A stretch of DNA of 64,000 bases, taken from Dyadobacter sp. Leaf189. Its GTDB lineage: Bacteria; Bacteroidota; Bacteroidia; Cytophagales; Spirosomataceae. Both the position numbers and the translations under genes were made by a program. Of the stretch, positions 50,902 through 58,740 are shown in pieces (within the stretch, counting starts at the first letter, position 1; the number at the start of each line of letters is the position of its first letter). The notes below the pieces were generated by a model. The model had not been told where the DNA came from. It searched no databases and saw only the letters and a program-made list of their open reading frames with translations. The DNA lies in the NCBI RefSeq assembly GCF_001424405.1, contig NZ_LMPS01000001.1:1299999-1363998 (forward strand), written 5' to 3'.

Positions 50902-52131
50902 TCAGGCATTCCTGTGCGCCGGGATAATGGGTGGGTCGCCGTTGAAGGGGTTTCCCATACTTGAAATATTAGGTATGCCCAGCGTGGTTGCCCAGCTGAT
51001 AATGGAGTTTCCGCGCTCGTCAATCCCGTACTTATCACGTATGTAGTCCATGGCCAGGTACAGGTTCAGCCGCTCTTCGGAATCATCAAACATATTGATC
51101 TGGTGATTGCCGGATACCAGGTCGCTAAAATTCACTCCTACCAGTCTTACCATCATTCTGCGGTTATAAAGCTGGTCAAACAACCGCTCTATATGCGGGA
51201 TCAGCACGTGATCTGCCGAAGAGTAGGGGATTTTAACCTGTTTTGAAAAGGTATTGAAATCGGAATACCGGATCTTGACAGAGATGCACGAAGTCAGCTT
51301 GTTGCCTGAGCGAAGCTGGTACGCCAGGTTTTCTCCCATCGCACGGATCATCTCGCGCATTCTTCTGATATCCCCCGTATCTTTCCCAAAAGTGCGCTCA
51401 TTGGAGATCGACTTGCGTTCGTGAAACGGGATAATCGGCGAGTTGTCCAGCCCATTGGCGCGGTTCCAGAGTAGTACGCCGTTTTTACCCAAAACCTGGC
51501 TCATTACCTGCACCGGCATATCCTGAATCGTCTTCACATACCGGATTCCCATATTTTGCAGGATCTTATCCGTCTTTTCTCCCACCATCGGGATCTTCTT
51601 GACCGGCATTGGCGCAAGGAAGGACTTCTCCATTCCTGCTTCCACCTTGCGGTGATTGTTGGGCTTTGCCTCCTCTGTCGCCACTTTCGCGACTATCTTA
51701 CTGGTAGAAAGCCCCAGTGAAATCGGCAGTCCGCTCTCCCGCCTGATGCGCTCTCCCAGGTTGGTAGCAAGCTTGTAGGAGCCAAAGAATTTATCCATTC
51801 CCGACAAATCAGCATAAAATTCATCGATACTGGCTTTTTCGAAAACGGGCACTGTTTCACTGATAATCTCAGACACGATCTTCGATTCCTTGGAATAAAC
51901 ACCCGCGTCGCCACGTATGACGATCGCCTCGGGACAAAGCATTCTAGCTGTTTTCATGGGCATACCGGAATGGACGCCAAATGCTCTCGTTTCATAACTG
52001 CATGCGGCAACTACCCCGCGATCGCCCACGCCGCCGACCATAACCGGCTTATTTTCAAGCCGGCTGTCATTCTTCCGCTCGACTGAGACGAAGAAGGTGT
52101 CAAGATCCAGATGTAATATCGTGCGGTCCAC
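50902..52131 (-). CDS. dinB: Y-family DNA polymerase IV
   Basis: 409 residues. Start codon is GTG (an in-frame TAA lies upstream, and ILHLDLD must be near the N-terminus). The Y-family palm has D9, D11 and D103/E104 (SIDEFYADLS), the steric gate F13/F14, then a little-finger domain. QINMFD (344-349) is a sliding-clamp binding motif. The tail after it is about 60 residues and unusual for DinB. It performs translesion synthesis with low fidelity. It diverges from the S24 repressor gene across 131 bp that holds three matching operator-like boxes. Confidence 0.95.
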   Translation of the reverse strand: MDRTILHLDLDTFFVSVERKNDSRLENKPVMVGGVGDRGVVAACSYETRAFGVHSGMPMKTARMLCPEAIVIRGDAGVYSKESKIVSEIISETVPVFEKASIDEFYADLSGMDKFFGSYKLATNLGERIRRESGLPISLGLSTSKIVAKVATEEAKPNNHRKVEAGMEKSFLAPMPVKKIPMVGEKTDKILQNMGIRYVKTIQDMPVQVMSQVLGKNGVLLWNRANGLDNSPIIPFHERKSISNERTFGKDTGDIRRMREMIRAMGENLAYQLRSGNKLTSCISVKIRYSDFNTFSKQVKIPYSSADHVLIPHIERLFDQLYNRRMMVRLVGVNFSDLVSGNHQINMFDDSEERLNLYLAMDYIRDKYGIDERGNSIISWATTLGIPNISSMGNPFNGDPPIIPAHRNA

Positions 52132-52155
52132 AAATTGGAATTTTTACGTGTTGAT

Positions 52156-52166
52156 GGATTTATTCC
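52156..52166. promoter_or_regulatory. Operator-like box 1 (GGA-N5-TCC)
   Basis: GGATTTATTCC lies directly downstream of the dinB -7 element and covers its likely start site. It resembles boxes 2 and 3 (GGA-N5-TCC, 11 bp) and is probably a binding site for the S24 repressor. Confidence 0.55.
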
Positions 52167-52195
52167 AAATATATGGATCATTTCCATCTGAGAAA
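52166..52195 (-). promoter_or_regulatory. Promoter of dinB
   Basis: On the minus strand: TTTC (52195-52192), 18-nt spacer, TATATTTG (52173-52166). It matches the Bacteroidota pattern (one mismatch at -33) and would start transcription about 30 bp before the GTG. Boxes 1 and 2 overlap or flank it. Confidence 0.6.
52175..52185. promoter_or_regulatory. Operator-like box 2 (GGA-N5-TCC)
   Basis: GGATCATTTCC lies in the spacer of the dinB promoter, 19 bp (start to start) from box 1, about two helical turns, so proteins on both boxes would sit on the same face of the DNA. Confidence 0.55.
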
Positions 52196-52196
52196 A

Positions 52197-52207
52197 GGAA
52201 ATATTCC
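52197..52207. promoter_or_regulatory. Operator-like box 3 (GGA-N5-TCC)
   Basis: GGAAATATTCC is a near-perfect palindrome (GGAA-ATA-TTCC). It lies 22 bp from box 2 and at the -33 position of the repressor gene's own promoter, as expected for autorepression. Confidence 0.55.
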
Positions 52208-52217
52208 AAAATAATAT

Positions 52218-52225
52218 TATTTTTG
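52218..52225 (+). promoter_or_regulatory. -7 promoter element of the S24 repressor gene
   Basis: TATTTTTG matches TAnnTTTG 38 bp before the repressor ATG. The place of the -33 element is occupied by box 3. Confidence 0.45.
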
Positions 52226-52262
52226 AAAAGACATAGGTTTCGAGTAACTGATCAACTGACAA

Positions 52263-53024
52263 ATGCCGACCGAAGAAGAATTTAAACGTTTCAAACAAGT
52301 AAGAGAAGAGTTGAATCTGACCCAGGCTGCATTCGCGGAAGAGTTGGGCATCAGCGCGACTACGGCCGATATAGAACGAGGCCGCACGCGCATTCCGGGG
52401 CAGGTTGTGAAGGAGCTTTTAAAGAAGTATCACATTAATCCGCTCTGGCTTTTTGGTGAAAGCAGCCAGAAATACCTGCATTCAGATAAAGTTTCTGTCA
52501 CCCCGAAAGTAGTGACAGTCGACAGCGAGGGCAAAGAGAATATCGTACTGGTGAATGCAAAAGCGGCTGCGGGTTACCCGAGCAATATCGGTGACGCGCA
52601 ATGGTTTGAGCGTTTGCCGGCATTCGGTATTCCGCTTCCCGAGTACCGGAATGCCACGTTTCGCGGCTTTCAGGTGGATGGAGACAGTATGTCGCCTGTG
52701 CTGCAATCGGGAGAGTGGATCGTGGGGAAAGCTGTTGATGATATGGATGGCCTGAGCAACCGGCGGATGTACGTCGTTGTGACTGCCGATAGTGTGCTCG
52801 TCAAAAAGATCCAGAAAGAAGCGAATTCCGGTTTTGTAAACCTGGTATCCCTGAACCCCGATTACGCACCTATCCGCATAGATCAGAATGAGATCAGGGA
52901 AATGTGGCAGGTGAGCAGTAAGCTGACATTCAATCTGGAAGCCGATACTCAGCAGGTGAGCCTGCAAAGTCTCCACCAGGAAATGAAAGAGCTGAAAGCA
53001 GAGGTAAAAAGGTTGGTGAAATAA
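52263..53024 (+). CDS. XRE/S24-type LexA-like self-cleaving repressor
   Basis: 253 residues. N-terminal Cro/C1 helix-turn-helix (about 15-45: LTQAAFAEELGISATTADIERG), a linker with a likely cleavage site AAAGYP (A103-G104), and an S24 peptidase with the nucleophile in VDGDSMSP (S142) and the general base Lys in VLVKKI (K181 or K182). LexA and phage CI repressors cleave themselves this way when RecA filaments form. Bacteroidota often lack classic LexA, and this hybrid (XRE HTH plus S24) may replace it. Divergent dinB and three shared boxes support this. RecA dependence is not shown. Confidence 0.9.
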   Translation: MPTEEEFKRFKQVREELNLTQAAFAEELGISATTADIERGRTRIPGQVVKELLKKYHINPLWLFGESSQKYLHSDKVSVTPKVVTVDSEGKENIVLVNAKAAAGYPSNIGDAQWFERLPAFGIPLPEYRNATFRGFQVDGDSMSPVLQSGEWIVGKAVDDMDGLSNRRMYVVVTADSVLVKKIQKEANSGFVNLVSLNPDYAPIRIDQNEIREMWQVSSKLTFNLEADTQQVSLQSLHQEMKELKAEVKRLVK

Positions 53025-53030
53025 TCTCGG

Positions 53031-54812
53031 CTAGACTTCCTCGGCCATGAGCTGCTTTTCGTACAGCTCTTTATACGCGCCGTTTTTCGCCATTAGTTCT
53101 GCGTGCGTACCTTGCTCGATGATCTTTCCTTCGTCCAGTACCACGATCCTGTCCGCCAGCTTCGCTGAGGAAACGCGGTGCGAGATAATGACCGAGGTAC
53201 GATGGTCCATAATCCGTTTCAGATTATTGAGAATGATATTCTCGGTATTAGTATCAACAGCCGAAAGACAATCGTCGAGCACCAGAATCTTGGGATCGCG
53301 TGCAATGGCGCGTGCAATGGACAGCCTTTGTTTTTGACCGCCCGAAAGCGTGATACCCCTTTCACCCAGCACCGTATCGTAGCCCTGCGGAAAGTCGATG
53401 ATGTTATTATAAAGATCAGCGTCTTTTACGGCTTGTTCAATGCGTTCAAATGGCATATCGAGTGTGCCAAACCGTACATTGTTCTGGATAGAGTCGGAGA
53501 AGAGGAATACATCCTGAGGTACATATCCTATTTGCCGGCGATACGCGTGTACATCATAATCTTTCATAGGAGTACCGTCTATCAGTATCTGTCCGCCGGT
53601 CGGATCGTAAAGGCGGCAGAGCAAGTGCGCCAGCGTACTTTTTCCTGATCCCGTCGTTCCCAGGATCGCAACCGTTTCGCCGGCTTTAATGTCGAGGTCA
53701 AAGTCATATAACGCCTGGATACCTGAATCCGGATAAACAAAGTTCACGTGCTCGAACCGGATCCCGCCGTCCAGCGGCCTCACAAGATTCTTCTCGGAAA
53801 CCAAAGGCGTTTTTTCATTCAGAAATTCATTGATACGGGCCTGAGAAGTGGCTGCACGCTGGATCTGACTGGTTGTCCAGCCCAGCGCCATTACCGGCCA
53901 GGTAAGCATATTGACATACAAAATGAACTCGGTAATGTTCCCGGGCGTAAGCCGGCCATTGATAATCTCCTGTCCGCCTACATAAATGATCAAGATATTA
54001 CTCAACCCGATCAGCATAATGATCACCGGGTAAAAGAATGCGTCCACTTTGGTGAGCGCGAGAGACTTCACTTTAAATGTTTCGGCCTCTTTTTCGAAAT
54101 TGTCGTAAGAGTGTTTTTCCTGAACAAAAGACTTGATTACACGTATTCCTGAAAAAGCTTCCTGAACATAAGTCGAAAGGGCCGAGAGTTGCTTCTGGAT
54201 TTCCTGGGAACGTTTCATGATCAGGCTATTGACCACATACACACTCACAGAGAGTACAGGCAACGGCAGCAAAACGTAGAATGTCAGCTTGGCACTTACA
54301 GAAACCATATAGGAAATGACCAGCACGAAAAGAACCAGCAGGTTGATCCCGTACATCAATGCCGGGCCCACGTAAATGCGCACATTACTTACGTCTTCCG
54401 AGATCCTCGCCATCAGGTCACCGGTGCTGTGACGGCGGAAGAATGCGGCCGGAAGGGTTTGATAGTGCTGGTAAATGTCGTTTTTAAGTGCAAATTCAAT
54501 GTGCCGCGACATGACAATAATGGTCTGTCGCACCAGAAATAAGAAGATCCCTTTCAGTAAAGCCATCAAAAGGATCAACAGGCCGTAAAGCAGGATACTG
54601 AATGCAAAAATGTCGTACATTTTACTTTGCAGCGACACTCCGTTATAAAGGTAGTAGATATCCAGCGTTTCGATCACCAGATCAAGCGCATAACGCACAA
54701 GTTGTGCGGGGATAATGCCAAAAAGGTTGGAGATTACAGTAAAGATGATACCAAGAATAAGGTACCATTTGTATTTCCATAAGTACTTATTGAGGTACTT
54801 TAATGATTTCAC
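53031..54812 (-). CDS. MsbA-like ABC exporter half-transporter
   Basis: 593 residues: a six-helix ABC membrane domain (about 15-330), then an ATPase with Walker A GTTGSGKST, C-loop LSGGQKQRLSIARA, Walker B ILVLDDCLSAVDTNT and H-loop. Homodimers of this type export lipids, peptides or drugs; close relatives are MsbA/LmrA-like. It has no adaptor or peptidase domain. The stop lies 6 bp from the end of the convergent repressor gene. The substrate is unknown. Confidence 0.9.
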   Translation of the reverse strand: MKSLKYLNKYLWKYKWYLILGIIFTVISNLFGIIPAQLVRYALDLVIETLDIYYLYNGVSLQSKMYDIFAFSILLYGLLILLMALLKGIFLFLVRQTIIVMSRHIEFALKNDIYQHYQTLPAAFFRRHSTGDLMARISEDVSNVRIYVGPALMYGINLLVLFVLVISYMVSVSAKLTFYVLLPLPVLSVSVYVVNSLIMKRSQEIQKQLSALSTYVQEAFSGIRVIKSFVQEKHSYDNFEKEAETFKVKSLALTKVDAFFYPVIIMLIGLSNILIIYVGGQEIINGRLTPGNITEFILYVNMLTWPVMALGWTTSQIQRAATSQARINEFLNEKTPLVSEKNLVRPLDGGIRFEHVNFVYPDSGIQALYDFDLDIKAGETVAILGTTGSGKSTLAHLLCRLYDPTGGQILIDGTPMKDYDVHAYRRQIGYVPQDVFLFSDSIQNNVRFGTLDMPFERIEQAVKDADLYNNIIDFPQGYDTVLGERGITLSGGQKQRLSIARAIARDPKILVLDDCLSAVDTNTENIILNNLKRIMDHRTSVIISHRVSSAKLADRIVVLDEGKIIEQGTHAELMAKNGAYKELYEKQLMAEEV

Positions 54813-55037
54813 CGGCTATGCTTTGGGTAAGAAAAATGTAGCTTTGGAATAGGCAACATCCTATTTATTTAAAACGTTGCAAATTTAAGGCAGGTGTTTC
54901 ATTTTTTCGAATGTGAACAAAATACGCTAATTTCGCGCTAAATTTTAGATGCTCCCGCAGGGTACAAGACCAACCTTGCCTTTATATGAAGAAACGTTCT
55001 TTGAATTACTGTACTTTTATACAATTAGTCCCGGCTT

Positions 55038-56204
55038 ATGCTGAATAGGAGATTATTAAGGACCAAGGCTGTTCAGGCACTTTATGCTAGGCAACTGACT
55101 GCTGACGCAAACCGCCTGCTGGCGTTGGATCACATTGAGGAGGCTTTCGCGCCTGATCTGAATTCGATGGAATTTCAGGACAAACAAAAATTGTCGGGCA
55201 TGAAAAAGCTGGCAAGTATTGCTTTGGACGAATTCATCAAAAACGGCAAACTGAGCGAAGATGAGGAATTGCCAGACCGCGTGGTACGTGTGGCAAGAAG
55301 CGCCTATGAAGCTTATGACAGGCAAACTAAGTCGGACGGAGAAAAGCTGGTAAGAAGGGTTTTAAATGAAACCGAGCTGATCCACGTCGATTTTGTACGG
55401 ATACTTTCCATGCTGATCGAACTTTCGCATCAGGCCAAGATCGACAGGGAGAGAAAATATGATGACCCGGAGTCGCCTTTTCCGAAAGACTCAGGACTGA
55501 ACTCCAATCGGGTAATCCAGCTTCTTGCAGCAGATAAAGGCCTTGAAGAGGAGATCATCCGAAGCGGGATCAACTGGAGTAATGAAATGGGCGTGATCCG
55601 TAAAACATACCGGGACGCACTTCGGAAGGATGAGGTTTATGAAGCTTACTGCCGCCAGGCTTCGCACACTCCGGAAGAAGATCAGGCATTGGTGCAGCAC
55701 GTGCTGCGTCAGGTGATCCTGAAACATGAAGTTCCGCTTGATTACCTTGAACAGCGCGATTTGTACTGGGTGGATCACAGCGAGTTGATCCGGAGCCTTG
55801 CTATCAAAACATTGAAATCAGCTGATGATATCAGTACATTCCAGCTGGCGCCGCTCACAAAAGATTGGGAGGAAGACCGCGAGTTTGTCGAAGAATTATG
55901 CAAGATCGTAGTTGCCGAAAGTGACCAGTATGATCTGTATCTTGATGATCAGCTTAAAAACTGGGAACTGGAAAGGATCGCATTGGTTGACCTGATCATC
56001 CTCAAAACAGCATTGGCAGAGCTCATTCATTTTCCCGGAATACCCGTGAAAGTTACCATCAATGAGTTTATTGAAATTGCAAAAAGGTACAGTACCCCAA
56101 AAAGTGGTAAGTTTGTAAACGGCGTCCTCGACGTGCTTTCGGTGAAACTCGCAAAAGAAGGAGTTATCCGGAAAAGCGGCCGCGGACTGATCGATAATAA
56201 GTAA
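55038..56204 (+). CDS. nusB: Transcription antitermination factor NusB, long form
   Basis: 388 residues, more than twice the usual 140. The C-terminal part (from about 240) is the recognisable NusB fold with YDLYLDDQLKNWELERIALVDLIILKTALAELI and EIAKRYSTPKSGKFVNGVLD; the N-terminal 240 residues, starting LNRRLLRTKAVQALYARQ, are the helical extension typical of Bacteroidota NusB. NusB binds boxA RNA with S10 and supports rRNA transcription. It heads the cluster yajC/YbbR/coaE. Confidence 0.92.
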   Translation: MLNRRLLRTKAVQALYARQLTADANRLLALDHIEEAFAPDLNSMEFQDKQKLSGMKKLASIALDEFIKNGKLSEDEELPDRVVRVARSAYEAYDRQTKSDGEKLVRRVLNETELIHVDFVRILSMLIELSHQAKIDRERKYDDPESPFPKDSGLNSNRVIQLLAADKGLEEEIIRSGINWSNEMGVIRKTYRDALRKDEVYEAYCRQASHTPEEDQALVQHVLRQVILKHEVPLDYLEQRDLYWVDHSELIRSLAIKTLKSADDISTFQLAPLTKDWEEDREFVEELCKIVVAESDQYDLYLDDQLKNWELERIALVDLIILKTALAELIHFPGIPVKVTINEFIEIAKRYSTPKSGKFVNGVLDVLSVKLAKEGVIRKSGRGLIDNK

Positions 56205-56248
56205 TGCCGGCTTTGGCTGTGCATTACAATGGAATAATTTTTGGAGCT

Positions 56249-56275
56249 GTCGGATATAGGAAGCCTATGGCCGAC
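56249..56275. other. RNA hairpin between nusB and the YtxH gene
   Basis: GTCGG-at-ATAGG-aag-CCTAT-gg-CCGAC folds into a hairpin with a symmetrical 2x2 internal loop; outer AGCTGT/ACAGCT (from 56245 and 56279) may extend it. No T-run follows, so it may regulate or stabilise downstream mRNA rather than terminate. Confidence 0.45.
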
Positions 56276-56298
56276 TCAACAGCTAAAACTAGGAAATC

Positions 56299-56601
56299 AT
56301 GAGTAAAACCAGTAACAGTCTAATTGCATTTTTGACAGGTTGTGTCACAGGTGCTGCATTGGGAATCCTTTATGCACCCGATAAGGGCGAAGTGCTCAGA
56401 ACACAATTAACATACCGCCTGTCCAAGTATCGTGAGAAACTTCAGGAGGTAGTTCAGGACCTTATAGACAAGAAAGATCAGCCTGACAATTTTTCACGTT
56501 CAGAAGGAGAGCGTGTTGTAAACGATGCGCGCGAGAAGGCTGAAAAGTTACTTGAAGACGTAGACCGCCTGATGGCGCAGATCAAAGGTCAGGCAAGCTG
56601 A
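56299..56601 (+). CDS. YtxH-domain protein
   Basis: 100 residues. One N-terminal hydrophobic segment with glycines (LIAFLTGCVTGAALGILYAPDKGEVLR), then a charged coiled-coil helix (about 35-98). This is the YtxH (gas-vesicle-like stress protein) family, membrane-anchored and of uncertain function. It lies 8 bp before the DUF1573 gene, in the nusB to coaE cluster. Confidence 0.88.
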   Translation: MSKTSNSLIAFLTGCVTGAALGILYAPDKGEVLRTQLTYRLSKYREKLQEVVQDLIDKKDQPDNFSRSEGERVVNDAREKAEKLLEDVDRLMAQIKGQAS

Positions 56602-56609
56602 GCCGCTAT

Positions 56610-57050
56610 ATGAAACAAATATTCACTTGCATACTCCTTGCAGTTTCGCTGTCCTTTTTCAATTGTTCAAAAAGCGAAAAAGGGGAAAATGAAAAACAGG
56701 CATCTTCAAAAATGCCTGTTTTTGCATTGGTCGACAGTGCATCTTATGATTTTGGGACGATACAGGAAGGCGCAATCGTGGAACACGAGTTCAAGTTCAA
56801 AAATGAGGGTGAATATCCCCTTATTCTGAACAATATCTCATCTTCCTGCGGCTGCACCACACCTGAATGGCCGAAAGAGCCTATCGGGCCGAATCAGACA
56901 TCGAGTATCAAAGTGCGGTTTGACAGTAAAAACAAGAGCGGCCCGCAAGTGAAAACGATCACGGTTTATGCAAATACAGAACCTGCATATTCTGAATTGC
57001 GACTTAAAGGAATTGTGAATGCAGCACCTAAGCCGCAAGAATCCAAATAA
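56610..57050 (+). CDS. DUF1573 lipoprotein
   Basis: 146 residues. A short signal ends in the lipobox FFNC (Cys19). The mature part has the DUF1573 motif: SYDFGTIQEGAIVEHEFKF, the conserved SSCGCTTPEWPKEP with its cysteines, and TITVYANTEP. This immunoglobulin-like domain is common in Bacteroidota lipoproteins and of unknown function. It is co-transcribed with YtxH upstream and yajC downstream. Confidence 0.92.
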   Translation: MKQIFTCILLAVSLSFFNCSKSEKGENEKQASSKMPVFALVDSASYDFGTIQEGAIVEHEFKFKNEGEYPLILNNISSSCGCTTPEWPKEPIGPNQTSSIKVRFDSKNKSGPQVKTITVYANTEPAYSELRLKGIVNAAPKPQESK

Positions 57051-57112
57051 CTCAACTCTATCCATTTAAGACCGGTTTACGGTTTTGAACTTACCTAATC
57101 CATTTAATTCAA

Positions 57113-57415
57113 ATGAAGCTTTCTCTTTTAGCACAAGCAGCAACCGACGGTTCTCAAACAATGATTTACCAGGTTGTAATGTGGGTCGGAATCATCGGTG
57201 TATTCTATTTTTTCATGATCCGTCCGCAACAGAAAAAACAAAAGGAACAGAAAGAGCTGTTGACTAACCTGAAAAAGGGCGACCAGGTGGTGACGATAGG
57301 AGGGATACATGCAAGAATTTATACTGTCGAGGAAGCTACTGTAACGCTTGAACTTGACAAAGGAGTTAAATTAACTGTCGAAAAATCGGCAATTTCACGC
57401 ACAATAGCAGGATAA
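57113..57415 (+). CDS. yajC: Preprotein translocase subunit YajC
   Basis: 100 residues. One membrane helix (about 18-38), then the YajC signature FFMIRPQQKKQKEQKEL and the soluble domain LKKGDQVVTIGGIHARIYTV. YajC associates with SecDF and helps Sec-dependent export. It sits 62 bp after the DUF1573 gene and 6 bp before the YbbR gene, the common Bacteroidota arrangement. Confidence 0.95.
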   Translation: MKLSLLAQAATDGSQTMIYQVVMWVGIIGVFYFFMIRPQQKKQKEQKELLTNLKKGDQVVTIGGIHARIYTVEEATVTLELDKGVKLTVEKSAISRTIAG

Positions 57416-57421
57416 ACCTAG

Positions 57422-58117
57422 TTGGCCGTGAATTACGTACCACCAAACCAAAATCGAATCAAAACCTTTATTGGATGCTTGCTGGCTGCGTCTTTCTTCT
57501 GGCTGATGAATGTGCTGAACAGGGATAATTATTCCATCAAGCTGAATTACCCGCTGGAAATCGAGTACGATAATGCATCGTATGTTCCCATGCAGCCACT
57601 GCCACGCCGGATCTCTGTCAATGTTTCGGGCGACGGTTGGAGATTACTTCAAAAATCATGGCTGAATTTCAATGCCAATCCGGTGGTTTATAAAGTGGTC
57701 AATCCTAATGTGAGGAATGTGATCAATTCCACCGCTCTTACCGACCAGGTTGCCGAGCTCTTTCCCGGATTGCATGTGAACTATGTGGTATCCGATACTT
57801 TTGAGCTGAGTTTTGAACCCAAAATCAGGAAGATTATCCCGATCAGGGTAGATAGCGCCGGGATTGAGGTCAGGGAAGGTTATGTGATTTCCAGCATTAT
57901 CAATGTATCTCCTTCTTTGATTTCAGTCGACGGTCCGGTTTCACTGATCAAAACCTATCCTGATACCATCCGGATCTCTGTGCCCACACCTAAGATCCAG
58001 AACAACTACGACGAAAACCTGCCCATTCCTTTGCCCGTTTCACCGTTGGTCGATGTGAGTCACCGCGATGTGTTCGTAAGTTTTGAGGTAGCTCAATTTC
58101 TGAATGTACCATTGTAA
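57422..58117 (+). CDS. YbbR-like (CdaR-type) protein with non-ATG start
   Basis: 231 residues. No ATG is available: a stop lies immediately upstream (57419-57421) and the first candidates are TTG at 57422 and GTG at 57428. One N-terminal membrane helix (about 12-30), then two or more YbbR-type beta domains (RRISVNVSGDGWRLL, RKIIPIRVDSAGIEVREGY, SPSLISVDGPVSLI). CdaR in Firmicutes controls diadenylate cyclase; here the partner is not adjacent. It stands between yajC and coaE. Confidence 0.85.
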   Translation: MAVNYVPPNQNRIKTFIGCLLAASFFWLMNVLNRDNYSIKLNYPLEIEYDNASYVPMQPLPRRISVNVSGDGWRLLQKSWLNFNANPVVYKVVNPNVRNVINSTALTDQVAELFPGLHVNYVVSDTFELSFEPKIRKIIPIRVDSAGIEVREGYVISSIINVSPSLISVDGPVSLIKTYPDTIRISVPTPKIQNNYDENLPIPLPVSPLVDVSHRDVFVSFEVAQFLNVPL

Positions 58118-58134
58118 GTAAACCGGCTAAGATC

Positions 58135-58740
58135 ATGTCAGCTCCGCTTCAAATTGGCGTTACAGGTGGAATTGGCTCCGGTAAAAGTGTTGTTTGTGAG
58201 CTGTTTAGCTGTCTTGGTATCGCCGTTTATAACGCTGATTCGCGGGCAAAGTGGCTGACAAACTATCACGAAGGTATCAGGCGCGAAGTTACCGGGTTAC
58301 TTGGTCCGGCTGCTTATAACTCCGAAGGTAAATACGATACTGCATTTGTTGCCTCTGTTGTTTTTAAAGACGAAGCTTTGCTCAGAAAGCTGAATGCGAT
58401 CATTCACCCGGTTGTGCAGGAAGATACTGCGCACTGGGTCGCCCGTCATTCCGGCGATGCTTATGTGATCAAGGAAGCTGCGATCATGAAAGCAGCAGGT
58501 GATGGAAATACGCTCGATTTTGTAATTGTGGTAGAAGCCCCGGCGTCACTTCGGGTTGCGAGGATATTAAAGCGTGACAGCAGGTCGGAGCAGGAGATCA
58601 GGGCGATCATAGACCGGCAGGTATCTGACGAAGTCCGAAGTGAAATTGCTGATTTTATTATCACAAATGATGAAAATGCCGCATTGATTCCGCAGGTCGT
58701 ACAGCTTCACCAACAATTTCTGGCCCGCTCCAAATCTTAA
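58135..58740 (+). CDS. coaE: Dephospho-CoA kinase
   Basis: 201 residues. P-loop GGIGSGKS (11-18) opens the P-loop kinase fold; YNADSRAKWL and IHPVVQEDT are the CoA-binding segments, and KRDSRSEQEIRAIIDRQVS the lid. It catalyses the last step of coenzyme A synthesis. The stop overlaps the convergent dnaX stop by 4 bp (ttaa), and it lies 17 bp after the YbbR gene. Confidence 0.95.
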   Translation: MSAPLQIGVTGGIGSGKSVVCELFSCLGIAVYNADSRAKWLTNYHEGIRREVTGLLGPAAYNSEGKYDTAFVASVVFKDEALLRKLNAIIHPVVQEDTAHWVARHSGDAYVIKEAAIMKAAGDGNTLDFVIVVEAPASLRVARILKRDSRSEQEIRAIIDRQVSDEVRSEIADFIITNDENAALIPQVVQLHQQFLARSKS

